From the NCBI GenBank assembly GCA_903825645.1, contig CAIKBL010000025.1:89417-153416 (forward strand): DNA of 64,000 nucleotides, given 5' to 3'. Below the pieces are notes generated by a model that saw only the letters and a list, made by a program, of their open reading frames with translations, was not told the origin of the DNA and searched no databases. This document shows, in pieces, positions 18,176-27,773 of this stretch; the stretch's first letter is position 1, and every line of letters starts with the position of its first letter. Origin of the DNA: an uncultured Pseudomonadota bacterium. GTDB taxonomy: Bacteria > Pseudomonadota > Gammaproteobacteria > Ga0077536. A program made the translations under genes and the position numbers.

Positions 18176-18210
18176 GGACACGTCATCCACTCCGCTTTTC
18201 CTGTCGACCT

Positions 18211-19224
18211 TCATTTCACTGGCAGGATACGGGTCTCACCGTGTTCCCATACATCAAAGTCACTCAAACTAAGACCGCGGCGCTCAAGTGCGCGATACAA
18301 TCGCAAGGGTGGCTCGTCTAGCGGCTCATCCGTCAACACAAACGTTCCCCAATGCATGGCAACCGACCTTCGTGCGCCAAGGTCAAGATGCATTTGTACG
18401 GCCTCCTCCGGGTCGACATGGCTCGCAGCCATGAACCAACGGGGCGCGTAGGCACCGATCGGCAGGGCCGTCAAATCAACCGCACCGAGGCGAGCACGAA
18501 TTTCCAGAAAATCGCGCGAATAACCCGTATCACCCGCAAAGAAAAAACTGGAACCATTTTCGCCATCCAGCCGCCAACCGCCCCAAAGCGAGCGGTTACG
18601 GTCCCACAGCCCGCGCCCACTCCAATGTTGGGCTGGCGTAAAGGTCGCGGTAAGCGATTTGAATTTGAGCGCATTCCACCAGTCAAGCTCGTCGACACCA
18701 GAAATTCGCCTCGCGTTAAACCAACGCCTCAACCCGAGAGGTACGAGAAATTGCGGCGGGCCACCCGGTTGTTGTAGTAACTGCCGTACCGTGGCCTCGT
18801 CCAGGTGGTCATAATGATTGTGGGAAATCAGAACCAGATCGATATGAGGCAATTGAGAAGCCTGCAGCGGAGGCGCGACCCAGCGGCGTGGCCCCATGAA
18901 GCTGAATGGCGATGCCCTTGGACTTAAATGAGGATCCGTAAGCACATTTATCCCGGAGAGCTGCAACAAAAAAGTCGCATGTCCTAGCCAGGTGAGTGAT
19001 TGCTGAATCCGGTTAGCCGCGAGCCAGACTGCGTCGGGCTGTCGACAGGGGAATCGCCAACCGCCCGGGGGAGGCGGCATGACTCCTTTGGTCAGTCTCT
19101 CCCACTGCCAGCGCCAGACACTTTCTCGCTTCCAGCCGCTCGGATAATTGTTCCGGAATCCTCCGGCAATATGATGCCCCGCTTGCGCGGGCGGTGCCCC
19201 TACACTGCTTGAATGAAGATCCAC
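18211..19224 (-). CDS. Metallo-beta-lactamase-fold hydrolase, NAPE-PLD/UlaG-like
   Basis: A 337-residue protein with 'TWLGHATFLLQLSGINVLTDP' at the start of the fold, the zinc motif 'SHNHYDHLD', 'FFAGDTGYS' supplying the bridging Asp, and a late 'VAMHWGTF' His. This layout matches the N-acylphosphatidylethanolamine phospholipase D branch, which cleaves the phosphodiester of N-acyl lipids; bacterial members are often only annotated as MBL-fold hydrolases. Translation begins at GTG 19224 behind AAAGGATCC. It follows the CoA-transferase gene by about 30 bases on the same strand, so cotranscription is likely. Confidence 0.85.
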   Translation of the reverse strand: MDLHSSSVGAPPAQAGHHIAGGFRNNYPSGWKRESVWRWQWERLTKGVMPPPPGGWRFPCRQPDAVWLAANRIQQSLTWLGHATFLLQLSGINVLTDPHLSPRASPFSFMGPRRWVAPPLQASQLPHIDLVLISHNHYDHLDEATVRQLLQQPGGPPQFLVPLGLRRWFNARRISGVDELDWWNALKFKSLTATFTPAQHWSGRGLWDRNRSLWGGWRLDGENGSSFFFAGDTGYSRDFLEIRARLGAVDLTALPIGAYAPRWFMAASHVDPEEAVQMHLDLGARRSVAMHWGTFVLTDEPLDEPPLRLYRALERRGLSLSDFDVWEHGETRILPVK

Positions 19225-19255
19225 CGGATCCTTTCTTCCCTACATTGCCTACGAT

Positions 19256-20446
19256 TCAGCGAATAGTTCCTGCCGCGGCGAGTCTGGCTAGCGCCTCTTC
19301 CGTGTAGCCCAGATCTGAAAGGATTTCTCCGGTATGTGCTCCGATAGCCGCGACCCAAGGTTGGACGGCCGCGTGAGTCGCTGAAAAAAGGACGGGCGTA
19401 TTGGGGACTTTCAAGGGACCTGCCGCATCGACAACTTCCGTCAGCATGCCCCGATACTCAAGTTGAGGATCATCCAGAGAGGCACTGATATCGCGATAGG
19501 GCGTCGCCGGTACGCCCGCTTTTTCGAGCAGTTGTACGATTTCGGACGTCGTCTTATTCGATGCCCACCCCGAGACCAGATCAATAAGCTCATGGTAATG
19601 GTTAAATCGCTCGGTAGTCGTCGAAAATCGCACGTCTAATTTTAATTCCTGCTGACCCATGCAGTCGGCAATGCCCTCGAAATGCCGCTGTGAGATGAGC
19701 ATCATCAACACGAATCCGTCAGCTGTCGTCACGGGTCCATAGATCCGGTCCCTATCCTCAGGATTAACGGCTTGCTGAAAATCCTTATGCATCGTTGCGA
19801 GCAGCGCGTCGTACATTGAGACATCAATATACTGTCCCAGGCCGGTCCTTTCTCGATAGAAAAGCGCACTTGAAATAGCCCCGTGAGCCTGCAGGGCAGC
19901 GGTAGTATCCCCCACGGGGATCCCCATGTTGAGCGGTTTGGTCAAGCCGGGCTGATAACGCAATGTCACCATTTCATAGCCGCACCAGGCCTGCACGATA
20001 GGCCCGAACGCTGGTCTGTTAGCCGAAGGTCCCGACTGACCGTAACCCGAAATGGAACACATGATGAGATCTGGCTTCTCTTTTTTCAGGCGTTCGTAAT
20101 CGAGCCCCAAGCGCGCCATGACTCCGGGACTATAGTTCTCGACCACTACATCAATGTTTGGCAACAGAGAAAAAATGACATCACGCGCCGCCGCTTGCTT
20201 CAAATCAAGGGCGATGCAACGTTTGCCACTATTGAGTTGACTGAACAGTGCGCTGACACGACCCCTGAATGGCGGTCCATGTCGGAGTAATTCCCCTTCA
20301 AGTGGCTCCACTTTCAACACGTCAGCACCCAGATCAGCCATCAGTCGGGTGCAGTACGGTCCGGCAATCACCGCCGTAAAATCAAGGACACGAATCCCTT
20401 CCAGCACACGCGGCCCGTTTGGCCCTCGGTTTTTTTCGATGTTCAC
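19256..20446 (-). CDS. Family III CoA-transferase (CaiB/BaiF)
   Basis: A 396-residue protein with 'VLDFTAVIAGPYCTRLMADLGADVLKVEP', the CoA-binding 'NSGKRCIALDLK', and 'IPVGDTTAALQAHG', whose Asp is the nucleophile that forms the acyl-anhydride intermediate. 'GLGQYIDVSMYDALL' is the usual family motif that follows. It moves CoA between an acyl-CoA and a free acid, activating a substrate without ATP. The start is GTG behind GAGG. It lies 12 bases after the SbmA/YddA-like gene, an unusual partner. The specific acids cannot be inferred. Confidence 0.9.
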   Translation of the reverse strand: MNIEKNRGPNGPRVLEGIRVLDFTAVIAGPYCTRLMADLGADVLKVEPLEGELLRHGPPFRGRVSALFSQLNSGKRCIALDLKQAAARDVIFSLLPNIDVVVENYSPGVMARLGLDYERLKKEKPDLIMCSISGYGQSGPSANRPAFGPIVQAWCGYEMVTLRYQPGLTKPLNMGIPVGDTTAALQAHGAISSALFYRERTGLGQYIDVSMYDALLATMHKDFQQAVNPEDRDRIYGPVTTADGFVLMMLISQRHFEGIADCMGQQELKLDVRFSTTTERFNHYHELIDLVSGWASNKTTSEIVQLLEKAGVPATPYRDISASLDDPQLEYRGMLTEVVDAAGPLKVPNTPVLFSATHAAVQPWVAAIGAHTGEILSDLGYTEEALARLAAAGTIR

Positions 20447-20458
20447 GGAATACCTCGC

Positions 20459-22210
20459 TCAAATTTCACTGCTGACTAGTCGCGTACCAGCGGAGTCAGG
20501 GACAAGCTCAATACGATGAACATGGTACTGCGCCACTGATTGACGATGTGCAATACTCACCAATGTAGTGCCCGGCAGACGCTCCCGAAGTAAGCCGTAG
20601 AGATGCTGTTCCATAGCCGCATCCAACGCCGCGGTTGCTTCGTCCAGAAAAAGCCAGTCCGGTTTATTCAGCAAGGCGCGTGCGAACGCTACCCGTTGCT
20701 GCTCACCGACCGAAAGACGTTGTCCCCAATGTTCGGCCTCGTCGAGTCGCGCCACCAACTGGGGGAGCCCGCAATCGAGCAGTACCTCTGCGATCACCTC
20801 ATCGCGGAAACCTTGAGAGGCCGCCGGGTAAGCAACGGCATCACGCAACGTGCCGATAGGCAGATAAGGACGTTGCGGCAGAAACATCATCCGTGCGTGA
20901 GCCGGCACGTCTATCGTCCCTTCGCCAAAGGGCCAAATGCCGGAAAGCGCCCGGAAAAGGGTGCTCTTCCCTATTCCCGAAGGTCCTGTCACAAGCGTGT
21001 GTTGCCCGCGGCGAATCATGGTCTCGATAGGCCCAAGCAAAACCTGTCCATCCGGTAATCGAATCGTCATATCCCTGAGCGCAATTGCGGTAGCGTCGGA
21101 CGTCTGCGTTCGCTGAATGCCTTGATTGCTACTAGCTTCCAGCCGAGCGGCTTGTATCGCCTCGTGGAAACTGGCCAGACGAGCGAGGGTTGCACGCCAT
21201 TGTGCGATTTCGCTATAAGCGGTCACGAACCATGACAGTGCGCCCTGGACCTGTCCAAACGCCGAAGAAGTCTGGAAAATCACCCCAAACTCAATTTTTC
21301 CCGCGAAGTAGCGCGGCGCGACTACCATAATCGGAAAAATAATCGCGATTTGTCGGTAGCCGGTGACAAACCAAGTGAGTCGTTTGCTATACACCATGAG
21401 TTGCCGAAAATTCCGCCAAACATCTAAGAACCGTCCGGTCAGATTTCGCTTTTCATCGTTTTCGCCACCATACGAGGCGATACTCTCTGCATTCTCACGC
21501 ACCCGGACAAGATTGAATCGGAAGTTGGCCTCATATCGCTGCTGATTGAAGTTCAGCGTGGTCAATGCGGCGCCGACCTTGTGGGTAAGCCATGAGCCCA
21601 CCACCGCGTAAATCAGCGCCACCCACATCATGTAGCCTTGAATGACTACCCCCGTGCCAATCGGCAACGTGACCGGCCCGGAGAGCATCCACAAAATTCT
21701 TGAAAAGGTGATCAGGGTCACCACAGAACTTAGCAACTCGAGTCCCAGCGATAACGTCAGACTGGCGAACTCCTTGAGATCCTCCTGAATACGCTGATCA
21801 ACGTTGTCCGTCCCATATGACTTAAGTTCAAGCCGATAATGGACACGGTCGCGCAGCCAGCCGTCCAAGTACTTATCCGTGAGCCATCGACGCCAGCGTA
21901 ATTGCAGCGCCAAATTAAGGTAACGGTTATAACCTGCCACCGCAATATAGATAGCCGCCAACATCGAAAACCAACCAATCAGTCCCCAGAAATCTTCCAC
22001 CTCTTTTTTTTGCAGGGCATTGTAAAAATTGTTGTACCAGGAATTAATCTGCACATCGAGGAAGACCATGAAAAGCGCGAGTCCAATCACGGCACCGAGA
22101 AGGCCACGGGCTACCCACCGCTCCTCGGAAGACCAAAAGGGCTTCGACAACGCCCACGCTTTACCCAAGGTACTGCGGCCGGTCAATGAAATCAGTGATA
22201 GGTCGGACAT
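20459..22210 (-). CDS. SbmA/BacA-YddA family ABC transporter (fused permease-ATPase)
   Basis: About 583 residues. The N-terminal ~340 form the SbmA/BacA-like membrane domain ('FLDVQINSWYNNFYNALQ', 'YLNLALQLRWRRWLTDKYL', 'DQRIQEDL', all characteristic). The C-terminal ~200 form an ATPase with Walker A 'GPSGIGKST', signature 'LSVGEQQRVAFARAL' and Walker B 'LFLDEAT'. Family members import peptides or cobalamin-like compounds or affect the envelope. The ATG at 22210 (MSDLSL...) fits the family better than the TTG eleven codons earlier used by the track. It heads a leftward group with the CoA-transferase and the MBL hydrolase. Confidence 0.9.
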   Translation of the reverse strand: MSDLSLISLTGRSTLGKAWALSKPFWSSEERWVARGLLGAVIGLALFMVFLDVQINSWYNNFYNALQKKEVEDFWGLIGWFSMLAAIYIAVAGYNRYLNLALQLRWRRWLTDKYLDGWLRDRVHYRLELKSYGTDNVDQRIQEDLKEFASLTLSLGLELLSSVVTLITFSRILWMLSGPVTLPIGTGVVIQGYMMWVALIYAVVGSWLTHKVGAALTTLNFNQQRYEANFRFNLVRVRENAESIASYGGENDEKRNLTGRFLDVWRNFRQLMVYSKRLTWFVTGYRQIAIIFPIMVVAPRYFAGKIEFGVIFQTSSAFGQVQGALSWFVTAYSEIAQWRATLARLASFHEAIQAARLEASSNQGIQRTQTSDATAIALRDMTIRLPDGQVLLGPIETMIRRGQHTLVTGPSGIGKSTLFRALSGIWPFGEGTIDVPAHARMMFLPQRPYLPIGTLRDAVAYPAASQGFRDEVIAEVLLDCGLPQLVARLDEAEHWGQRLSVGEQQRVAFARALLNKPDWLFLDEATAALDAAMEQHLYGLLRERLPGTTLVSIAHRQSVAQYHVHRIELVPDSAGTRLVSSEI

Positions 22211-22343
22211 GACAATCGTCCCGATGATGAAGAAGAATGACAAACAGCGTTGGCGATCATAGCCGAATCCCTTCCAGAGAGATGCGGTCGCCGCCCCAAA
22301 TCACACTACAACGCGCAAGCACGTCCAAAGAGCCCCGCGCTTT

Positions 22344-22739
22344 TCAGACCCTATCCTGTGTCTCCTGCTCGAGCACATCAAATACTTCACGCGCTTGTCT
22401 GAACGCGTCAACGCCAGCCGGCATTCCGCAATAGACCGAGGCATGCAAGAGAATTTCGCGAATTTCTAGTTTAGAAAGACCATTATTAAGCGCGCCGCGC
22501 AGATGAAGTTTAAGTTCGTGCGGCCTATTCAAGGCGATCAGCATCGCCACCGTAATCATGCTGCGTTCCCGAAGGCCGAGAATATCGCGCGTCCATACTG
22601 TACCCCAGGCGTTTTCGGTGACCATGTCTTGTAGCGGGCCACTAAAATCGTCAGCTTGCGCAAGCGCCCGTTCCACGTATTCAGCCCCGAGAACCCGCTT
22701 ACGCACCACGAGTCCTGCCTCAAATTTAGCCGTCGTCAT
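22344..22739 (-). CDS. Carboxymuconolactone decarboxylase family protein
   Basis: A 131-residue alpha-helical protein with 'WGTVWTRDILGLRERSMITVAMLIALNR' and 'EIREILLHASVYCGMPAGVDAFR', the signature of gamma-carboxymuconolactone decarboxylase (PcaC) rather than AhpD, as it lacks the CxxC redox pair. PcaC acts in the protocatechuate branch of the beta-ketoadipate pathway, but no other pca gene is nearby, so this may be a paralogue with another decarboxylase or lactonase role. The start is supported by AAGGAGAGG. The upstream ~330 bases to the VWA gene hold no recognisable gene, only a small inverted repeat (GTTG-N7-CAAC). Confidence 0.87.
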   Translation of the reverse strand: MTTAKFEAGLVVRKRVLGAEYVERALAQADDFSGPLQDMVTENAWGTVWTRDILGLRERSMITVAMLIALNRPHELKLHLRGALNNGLSKLEIREILLHASVYCGMPAGVDAFRQAREVFDVLEQETQDRV

Positions 22740-23069
22740 CTGCTTCCTCTCCTTAATGTTATGTTGTAACTTTCAACCTTAAAGGCATTGGCTTCGAGAC
22801 GACCAACGATTTTTAAAAATTGGCCGCGCCACGAAAAAAGGGTCATGGTTCTCCGCACTCGTACGCAGAGACTCCGGAGCCGTCCACGGCCACCGCGACG
22901 GGATCGTTGCTTGTCCTGTCTGGTCGACTTGTCCGCATACAGGACGATGCCCTATGTCTGGCAAATCTGACGCATCCAAGCCAACCGCAACAGATTCTCT
23001 GCACCCGACGCGAGCCACTGTCGACTCCGACTCACTCAAGATCAAGACCATGCAGCCGTTACCGGTCCC

Positions 23070-24794
23070 ATGGTTACCCAATCACCCTTTCCATCGCGGC
23101 GTCTCGCCCTGAGTCTGGCTCTGTTCTTCTGCGTACTGGATATTACCTTCGCCCAAGCCGCCATGCCGGATGTCCGCATTCTGATCGATGTTTCCGGCAG
23201 TATGCGAAAAAATGACCCCCGTAACTTGCGTATTCCGGCATTGCGATTAGTTACCCAGCTACTGCCTGAAGGCGCTAAAGCCGGTGTATGGCTTTTTGAC
23301 GAGACGGCCAAGGCGATCGTGCCCTTGGGCTCAGTAAATGCGATGTGGAAAAAACAGGCCCGCGCTGAATCCACGAAAATCAACGCTAGGGGACAGTTTA
23401 CCGATATTGAGAACGGTCTCAACACAGCCAGTGTGGACTGGAAAACGCCCACCACACCCGATTCACCCCGACACATTATCTTGCTGACTGACGGGATGGT
23501 AGACGTCAGCGAAAACGCGGCCGAACGCGCGCAGTCTCGCGCCCGCCTGCTCTCGACCACGCTACCTCGCCTGCGCATGCTGGGCGCTCATATCCATGCG
23601 ATTGCACTTTCAGCAGAAGCCGATTCCGCCTTGCTAGACGCGATGGCGCACGGAACCGACGGCTGGTTCCAGTCGATCAATACAGCGAGTAGCCTGCAAC
23701 GAATTTTTTTGCACCTGTTTGAGCAGGCAGCAACCCCAGATAGTTTGCCGCTGCGCGACAACCACTTCACTATCGACCCCAGCGTTCGCGAACTTACTGT
23801 GCTGGTTTTCCATCATCCGGACGGGCCCCCGCTTGAGTTAGTCGCGCCCGATGGCGCACACCTTACGCGCGCGAGTACGAGCGATAGCCTCGTTTGGGAA
23901 TCGGAAGAAGGATATGACATGGTCACACTGACTCGGCCCCGAGCGGGCACATGGTCGCTTAATGCGCCGGTGGACCCAGACAACCGCGCATTGGTCGTTA
24001 CCGATCTTTCGCTAAAATTAGACGAACTACCCACGCACTTGATGCCTGATGAGCCGCTGCCGGTCATTGCACGATTGCTTGAACACGGGAAACCGGAGAT
24101 ACGCCAGGAATTTCTGAAGTTGGTCAAGGCAGATACCGCGACCTTAGGTGCTGCTGGCAAGGGAGACGTCGCCACCCTCACGCTCGATTCGCGTGAGAGT
24201 TATTTCAATGGCACCGGCGCCACCCTGAGGGACCCAGGCGATTACGAACTGATCGTCAGAGCCGAAGGCCCTACTTTTCAAAGGGAGCATCATCACCACT
24301 TTAAAATAGACGGTCCACCGTTCAAATTCCGCGCAACAGAGGCTAAAGACGACACGGGAGCCAGAGTCATTCACCTCTCGACCGTTGCAAATCCCGATCT
24401 AGTCTCGAACGGGTCATTTTCCGGACTATTGGAATTGCGAACACCGGGCGCACCACCCCAAGTCCTTGAAATACCGCCGCTGGAGGGAAATGAAATCACG
24501 CTTGAGCTGGCGGCCCCTAGCGCCGGTAAATACATCTTACAGCCCTGGATCTTTGCCGAAACACGTGCGGGTCGTAGCTTCCGGCTGAAGCCAGACCCCA
24601 TGATGATAACGTTCGCCGACGGCACAAAAACAGCTCAAACAAGCGCCCCGCTAACATCTCAAGCCTCAGCGTCAGACTGGGAACGGACTGTTCTTGTGAT
24701 CTTGGCCGGAAATTGCGCACTCGCCCTGCCAATCGCTTGCCTAGGTTGGTTGGCGCGCCGCAGAAACCGGTCTGAACCACGGTTATCCCTGTGA
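23070..24794 (+). CDS. VWA-domain protein (TIGR03503-like), signal peptide plus C-terminal membrane anchor
   Basis: A 574-residue protein: signal peptide (LALSLALFFCVLDITFAQA), a von Willebrand A domain (about residues 32-220) with a complete MIDAS (DVSGSM, a T/D-containing loop, and 'LLTDGMVD'), then ~300 residues of beta-rich, Ig-like sequence, and a C-terminal membrane segment (VLVILAGNCALALPIACLGW) with an RRRNR stop-transfer end. The bulk would face the periplasm. The layout matches the TIGR03503 family of unknown function in proteobacteria. It overlaps the next gene by 4 bases (GTGA), so the two products probably work together. Confidence 0.82.
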   Translation: MVTQSPFPSRRLALSLALFFCVLDITFAQAAMPDVRILIDVSGSMRKNDPRNLRIPALRLVTQLLPEGAKAGVWLFDETAKAIVPLGSVNAMWKKQARAESTKINARGQFTDIENGLNTASVDWKTPTTPDSPRHIILLTDGMVDVSENAAERAQSRARLLSTTLPRLRMLGAHIHAIALSAEADSALLDAMAHGTDGWFQSINTASSLQRIFLHLFEQAATPDSLPLRDNHFTIDPSVRELTVLVFHHPDGPPLELVAPDGAHLTRASTSDSLVWESEEGYDMVTLTRPRAGTWSLNAPVDPDNRALVVTDLSLKLDELPTHLMPDEPLPVIARLLEHGKPEIRQEFLKLVKADTATLGAAGKGDVATLTLDSRESYFNGTGATLRDPGDYELIVRAEGPTFQREHHHHFKIDGPPFKFRATEAKDDTGARVIHLSTVANPDLVSNGSFSGLLELRTPGAPPQVLEIPPLEGNEITLELAAPSAGKYILQPWIFAETRAGRSFRLKPDPMMITFADGTKTAQTSAPLTSQASASDWERTVLVILAGNCALALPIACLGWLARRRNRSEPRLSL

Positions 24795-25588
24795 ATAACT
24801 TCAGCCCACTTGACTGGGGTCTTTTCGTTCTGGCGATTGAATTCGGGCTTGTGGCTTGTGGTATCGCATTCGTCGCTGGACGACGCACTCGCCAGATGAG
24901 TATTGTGCAGAACGCTGAAGTCAGCGCGCTCGTGGGAAAGGTAGATAGCGCCACCGGAACCCGACGAGAAGCACTGAGCGCCATCATATCGGAGACTTAT
25001 CGATTCGATAGCGCGGATACTGAGCGTGTAGTGACTGATTTCATAGAACGGGAACGCGCTTTTTATAACGCGATGATCGGGGTACACCTAGGTCGAAATA
25101 ACAAGACCCTCGCAGATGTACCCTCCGAACTAGCAAAAGTCGTGGCACCCTGGCTGCGTCTGACCCCTAAAAATTCGGCGAGTCCCGACACCGTGGTCGC
25201 GCTAGAAACAGAAAACGCGACACTCAATCGGGAACTAACTGACACTAAGCGTGTTCTCGAAGAGTTAATGGAGGAATACAACGCGCTGTATCACCAAGAG
25301 CAGCAGGCTAGAGCCCGATTGGTGGCACCGTCATCAAGCTTATTAAACCCGATGAATTCAGACAGTACGCTGCCACTGAAGTCTGACAATGGAAAGCGCC
25401 CAATTGAAATCGACCCCATCGAGACGCAGGCTGACCCAGAACAACCTGGTGAAATTATCGCATTAGATCTCGACGGAGAAGAACTCGCGCCGGTACTCGA
25501 TCCGCACATTAGAATGGAACTCGACGATGAGTTGGCGTTCGCCGATTCCCCTGCCACCGGACTACATGCGATGCGCCCAGATCGGTAA
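24791..25588 (+). CDS. Membrane-anchored coiled-coil protein coupled to the VWA gene
   Basis: A 265-residue protein with one N-terminal membrane helix (WGLFVLAIEFGLVACGIAFVAG), a cytosolic helical region of ~110 residues, a coiled coil (about 135-170: ALETENATLNRELTDTKRVLEEL), and an acidic, low-complexity C-terminal tail. I recognise no enzyme motif. The GTG start overlaps the VWA stop, so translation is coupled and a complex with the VWA protein is likely (inference). It may be a scaffold that carries a signal from the periplasmic VWA domain to the cytosol. Confidence 0.7.
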   Translation: MNNFSPLDWGLFVLAIEFGLVACGIAFVAGRRTRQMSIVQNAEVSALVGKVDSATGTRREALSAIISETYRFDSADTERVVTDFIERERAFYNAMIGVHLGRNNKTLADVPSELAKVVAPWLRLTPKNSASPDTVVALETENATLNRELTDTKRVLEELMEEYNALYHQEQQARARLVAPSSSLLNPMNSDSTLPLKSDNGKRPIEIDPIETQADPEQPGEIIALDLDGEELAPVLDPHIRMELDDELAFADSPATGLHAMRPDR

Positions 25589-25601
25589 CTCGGCCCCCAG
25601 C

Positions 25602-26396
25602 TCAATCAAACCTGAACATATCCATGCGGAGTATGCGATAGCTCACACTGGTGTGAAGACGTTGTGCGCGCCAACCCTGGCCAGCGGCGCCCATCGCCAC
25701 AAACATCGGCAATAGATGTTCAGCCGTCGGATGGTTGTGCTGCGCAAATGGGGCTTTTTCCCGATATTCCAGCAAAGTGGTTTCGTCGCCCTCCTGTATT
25801 TTTTCGCCCATCCAATCCGCAAATGCATCAACCCAGTCCGGCGCGGCTGTATTCCCCGCAGGAGGAGCCACCTGACCCAGGTTATGCGTAAACGCACCTG
25901 ATCCAATCACGAGTACACGGCGACCACGAAAGGCGGTCAGCGCGCGCCCTAGTTCAAGATGATACCGAGGATCGGCTCGCCCATCGATGCTGAGGGCGAT
26001 AACCGGCACATCTGCCTGGGGATACATCAACATCAAAGGAACCCAGGTCCCGTGATCGAATCCCCACTGATCATCGAGTTGAGCAGGGAGCCCGACATTA
26101 GAGAGGGCGCGCACCAACTTGTCCGCCAGATCGGGCGCCCCTGGGGCCGGGTAACTCATCTGATGGAGACTCGGATCGAAGCCGTTAAAGTCATGAATGG
26201 TTCTGGGATTTGGCGCCGAGGTAACACGCGCGACAGGCCCTTCGTCGTAGTGTGCAGAAGCTACTACGATGGCGTGTGGACGAGATAAGCTCGCACCCAG
26301 ATCGAGCAAACACTGCCGCGCGGGCAAAGGCGTCAGCACTAAATTCGGGGCGCCATGCGATAAGAACAAAGTAGGGAAGTTTCCCGAAAATTCCAT
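25602..26396 (-). CDS. ygiD: DODA/LigB-type extradiol dioxygenase
   Basis: A 264-residue class III extradiol dioxygenase of the 4,5-DOPA-dioxygenase type. Metal ligands are visible as His in 'LFLSHGAPN', His in 'VASAHYDEG', and His in 'WGFDHGTWVPL'. 'VLVIGSGAFTHNLG' is also conserved. In E. coli the YgiD homologue is a zinc-binding 4,5-DOPA dioxygenase; the natural substrate in most bacteria is unknown. It is convergent with the coiled-coil gene, 13 bases apart. The ATG at 26396 is used; the track's start is a GTG three codons upstream. About 190 bases separate it from the acyl-CoA dehydrogenase stop. Confidence 0.88.
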   Translation of the reverse strand: MEFSGNFPTLFLSHGAPNLVLTPLPARQCLLDLGASLSRPHAIVVASAHYDEGPVARVTSAPNPRTIHDFNGFDPSLHQMSYPAPGAPDLADKLVRALSNVGLPAQLDDQWGFDHGTWVPLMLMYPQADVPVIALSIDGRADPRYHLELGRALTAFRGRRVLVIGSGAFTHNLGQVAPPAGNTAAPDWVDAFADWMGEKIQEGDETTLLEYREKAPFAQHNHPTAEHLLPMFVAMGAAGQGWRAQRLHTSVSYRILRMDMFRFD

Positions 26397-26583
26397 AATG
26401 TTCACTCAGCTCTCGTGCGTTTTCTGTTTGAAATTGAGGTTACAGCAACAGCTCGATCGTCGTGTTTCTCAAAGTATTCGGTGGCGAAAGTAGCCTTTAA
26501 AACGGTCCAGAAATCTCTCTGTCTCTTCCGCACCTATTCCATCAGGCTCCTAAAGATTCATCACCCGCAGGAGTCGTCGCCCT

Positions 26584-27750
26584 CTAAGCCGGGTACATCT
26601 TGATGAGATTTTTAGCGATGACAATACGCTGAATTTCGTTGGTCCCCTCTCCTATACACATCAGGGGTGCGTCTCGATAATAACGCTCGATGTCAAATTC
26701 GGCTGAATAGCCGTACCCGCCATGGATGCGCATAGCTTCTTGCGAGCAATACAGTGCAGTTTCAGAAGCAAATAATTTTGCCATGCCGGCCTCCAGATCA
26801 CAGCGCTCTCCGCGTACGTATTTTTCCGCTGCGCTGTTTGTCAGCAGCCTTGCGGCCTCCACGCGCGTCGCCATCTCACCCAATTTCAGCGCGATCGCTT
26901 GATGTTCACAGATGGGTTTTCCGAAGGTTTTCCGTTGTTGTGAATATCGAATCGAATCTTTCAATGCGGCATTGGCAAGCCCCACGCCACGAGCAGCCAC
27001 GTTGATGCGTCCAAGCTCTAGTCCGCCCACCGCGTGCTGGAAACCCTGACCTTCAACGCCCCCCAAAATACGTTCCGCGGGAATACGGAAATCGTTAAAA
27101 CTGAGACCAACGCTCTCCACTGAACGGTAGCCTAGCTTCTTGAGTTTGCGATCTACGGTGAATCCATCTCCCCTTTCGGCGAGGAACATGGTCATTCCTT
27201 TGTGTGCAGGTTTTGCCGACAGATCGGTCTTCGTAAGCACCGCATAAAGACTCCCGTACATTCCATTGGTGATCCACATCTTGGAGCCGTTCAACACGTA
27301 GCCATCCCCGTCTCTTCGCGCATGCGTCTTGATGCCTTGCAGATCAGTGCCGGCATCCGGCTCCGTCAAACACAGTGCACCTCGGAGTTCACCCATGGCT
27401 AGCTTGGGTAAAAAATATTCCTTTTGCGCCAACGTGCCAAAGCGAAAAATCAAGGTACCAAGCATGAGGTGAGAATTCACAATACCGCCAATACTCATGA
27501 ACACCTCGGCGATGGCCGTCACGATCTTGACGTACGTGGTCGCGGGCAGTCCCATTCCGCCATATTCTGCCGGAATAGTCAGTCCAAAGAGCCCCAACTC
27601 TTTCATCTGCTCGACAAGGTCAAAAGGATATTCGTCTGCTTGTTCGTATTTCTTCGTCACCGGCCGGACTTCTTTTTCCAGCCAAGCAGTCACCGAATCC
27701 AAGATCTGTTTTTCGTCTTCCTGGCTGAAAGAAGCGTCTGCTATTGTCAT
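26584..27750 (-). CDS. Acyl-CoA dehydrogenase
   Basis: A 388-residue FAD enzyme: 'LTEPDAGTDLQGIKTHA' and 'KMWITNGMYG' (FAD and substrate loops), 'RKTFGKPICEHQAIALKLGEMA', 'IHGGYGYSAEFDIERYYRDAPLMCIGEGTNEIQR', where Glu of GEGT is the base that removes the alpha proton. It makes a trans-2-enoyl-CoA and passes electrons to ETF. The ATG at 27750 is preceded by AAAGGGAAATAGAC; the track's TTG is nine codons earlier. It is the last gene of the leftward trio LLM monooxygenase-SDR-ACAD, 23 bases after the SDR. Chain-length preference cannot be told. Confidence 0.92.
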   Translation of the reverse strand: MTIADASFSQEDEKQILDSVTAWLEKEVRPVTKKYEQADEYPFDLVEQMKELGLFGLTIPAEYGGMGLPATTYVKIVTAIAEVFMSIGGIVNSHLMLGTLIFRFGTLAQKEYFLPKLAMGELRGALCLTEPDAGTDLQGIKTHARRDGDGYVLNGSKMWITNGMYGSLYAVLTKTDLSAKPAHKGMTMFLAERGDGFTVDRKLKKLGYRSVESVGLSFNDFRIPAERILGGVEGQGFQHAVGGLELGRINVAARGVGLANAALKDSIRYSQQRKTFGKPICEHQAIALKLGEMATRVEAARLLTNSAAEKYVRGERCDLEAGMAKLFASETALYCSQEAMRIHGGYGYSAEFDIERYYRDAPLMCIGEGTNEIQRIVIAKNLIKMYPA

Positions 27751-27773
27751 GTCTATTTCCCTTTCTTTGAGAA

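Noticed and set aside
22820-23215. ORF of 131 codons between the carboxymuconolactone-decarboxylase-like and VWA genes
   Set aside because: It begins with TTG, runs into the VWA gene in another frame, and has no recognisable motif. Most likely a shadow.
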